A stretch of DNA of 64,000 nucleotides from Luzula sylvatica (taxonomy: Eukaryota; Streptophyta; Magnoliopsida; Poales; Juncaceae): the NCBI GenBank assembly GCA_946800325.1, contig OX326959.1, positions 37,376,908-37,440,907 on the forward strand. Reading direction: 5' to 3'. Position 1 is the first letter of the stretch; each line of letters starts with the position of its first letter. A program made the position numbers and the translations under genes. Under the pieces are notes generated by a model that was given only the letters and a program-made list of their open reading frames with translations, was not told the DNA's origin and made no database searches. This document shows positions 63,061 through 64,000 of the stretch, piece by piece.

Positions 63061-64000
63061 TTGTGATATTTTTCAGGAAATAAGATAATTAAATATTTTT
63101 GAAGTTGTTAGACTTCACTTCTTGCATTTTTTAAGAATATTTTTAAAAAATAGAATTTCGTGTGTTTTAGTCTTATATTACGGCGTATTTTTCGGATAAC
63201 ATGAAAATTGAGTATGTTGCTGCGGCTACACTTCAATTTTGACATTTTTAAGGAATTAGGATAATTGAATATTTTTTAAGGTGTTAAACTTCACTTCTTG
63301 CATTTTTTAAGAATGTTTTTCAAAAAATAGAAATTCTTGTGTGTTAGTCTTCTATTATGGAGTATTTTAGGACAACATGAAAATTGAGAATTTTGCTCAT
63401 GCTATACTTCAATGTTCACATTTTTCAGGAAATAGTATAACTGAATATTGTATAATGTATTAGACTTCACTTTTTGTATTTTTTTAAAAAAAACATATAA
63501 AAAATAGAAATTCATGTGTGTTAGTCTTCTATTACGGAGTATTTTTCGTACAACATGAAAATGGATAATTTTGCTCGTGTTATACTTCAATGTTGACATT
63601 TTTCAGGTAAGAGGATAATTTAACATTTTTGAAGGTATTAAACTTTCTTTTTTGCATTTTTTTAAGAAAGTTGTAAAAAATAGAAATTCGTGTGTGTTAG
63701 TCTTCTATTACGGAGTATTTTTCGGACAACATGATAATTAAGTATGTTGGTCGTGTTACGCTTCAATTGAGATATTTTCAGGAAACGGAATAATTAAATA
63801 TTTTTTAAGTCGTTAAACTTCACTTCTTGCATTTTTTAAGAATGTTTTAAAAAAATAGAAATTTGTGTGTGTTAGTCTTCTAGTACGGAGTACTTTTCGG
63901 ACAACATCAAAATTGAGTATGTTACTAGTGTTACACTTCAATGTTGACATTTTTGAGGAAATATGATGATTGAATATTTTTGAAGGTGTTGGACTTCACT
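63061..64000. repeat. Family 2, right end of window
   Basis: Five monomers of the same types in a different order: AATTGTGATATTT, CTGCGGCTACAC, GTGCTATAC-like, AGGTAAGAGG at 63,605 (880 bp, five monomers, after the previous one), AATTGAGATATTT, and a partial one. The array runs off the window end. Confidence 0.85.

Larger units (their letters stand above)
54063..64000 (+). repeat. Satellite family 2 array, ~175-bp monomers
   Basis: Head-to-tail array in the same orientation as family 1 and clearly related to it. Diagnostic motifs are TCTTCTATTACGG, TTTTTCGGACAACATG, TTGCTCGTGTTACACTTC, CAGGAAATAGGATAA and CACTTCTTGCATTTTTTAAG. Conserved with family 1: GTTAGTCTTC, ATTACGGAGTATTTT, CATGAAAATTGAGTAT, GTTACACTTCAAT, TTGAAGGTGTTAGACTTCA. 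About 57 monomers fit. CpG is more frequent than in family 1 (TTCGG, CTCGT, TTCGT in addition to ACGG). The array continues past the window end. Confidence 0.96.

Noticed and set aside
1..64000. CRISPR array
   Set aside because: The repeats are 174 bp, directly adjacent and without unique spacers. The whole monomer is conserved, not a short repeat.
1..64000. Replication origin consensus and TATA-like motifs
   Set aside because: At about 75% AT these short words occur by chance in almost every monomer, so they carry no weight.
1..64000. Telomere-type repeats, tRNA or rRNA genes
   Set aside because: None seen. The (GT)4 in the loop is part of the monomer and is not a microsatellite or telomeric tract.

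Overview
The whole 64 kb window is tandem satellite DNA. I see no protein-coding gene, RNA gene, transposon or unique sequence. The DNA is very AT-rich: the family 1 monomer pattern is about 25% GC. All monomers run head-to-tail in one orientation. An uninterrupted array of about 174-bp monomers with higher-order repeats (HORs) is typical of eukaryotic centromeric or pericentromeric satellite. I cannot name the species, and no centromere mark can be read from sequence alone.

There are three levels of repetition. (1) Each ~174-bp monomer is three related subunits of 57-60 bp, here called A, B and C. They start GTTAGTCTTCAATTACGG (A), GTTACACTTCAATTTT (B) and GTTAGACTTCATTTTTTGC (C), and each carries an ATTGA motif about 41-46 bases in. 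(2) Monomers are tandem in two families. Family 1 fills about 1-54,062 (~310 monomers). Family 2 fills about 54,063-64,000 (~57 monomers, 175 bp) and differs mainly in the middle of each subunit. (3) Blocks of monomers are duplicated as HORs of 3 to 31 monomers.

Layout: 1-5,399 holds a 19-monomer HOR (3,301 bp) whose second copy is partial and looks identical. 5,400-12,198 is a mosaic. 12,199-26,202 holds nested duplications: a 22-monomer unit (3,838 bp) duplicated in tandem, then a 5,347-bp unit duplicated over it. 26,203-54,062 is less homogeneous, with shorter and more diverged HORs (3-, 6-, 7-, 8-, 10- and 15-mers). 54,063-64,000 is family 2, with a 7-monomer HOR (about 1,225 bp) in about 60,272-63,060.

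Most notable observations: the 58-bp trimer structure shared by both families; a 7-bp dyad across the monomer boundary whose two arms differ between families in a compensatory way; a near-perfect palindrome at 54,628-54,673 explained by insertion of an inverted copy of the 17-nt loop of that dyad; two monomers lacking exactly one 58-bp subunit; and shared substitutions that order the duplications at 12-26 kb. The short open reading frames are translations of the satellite and are not annotated as genes.
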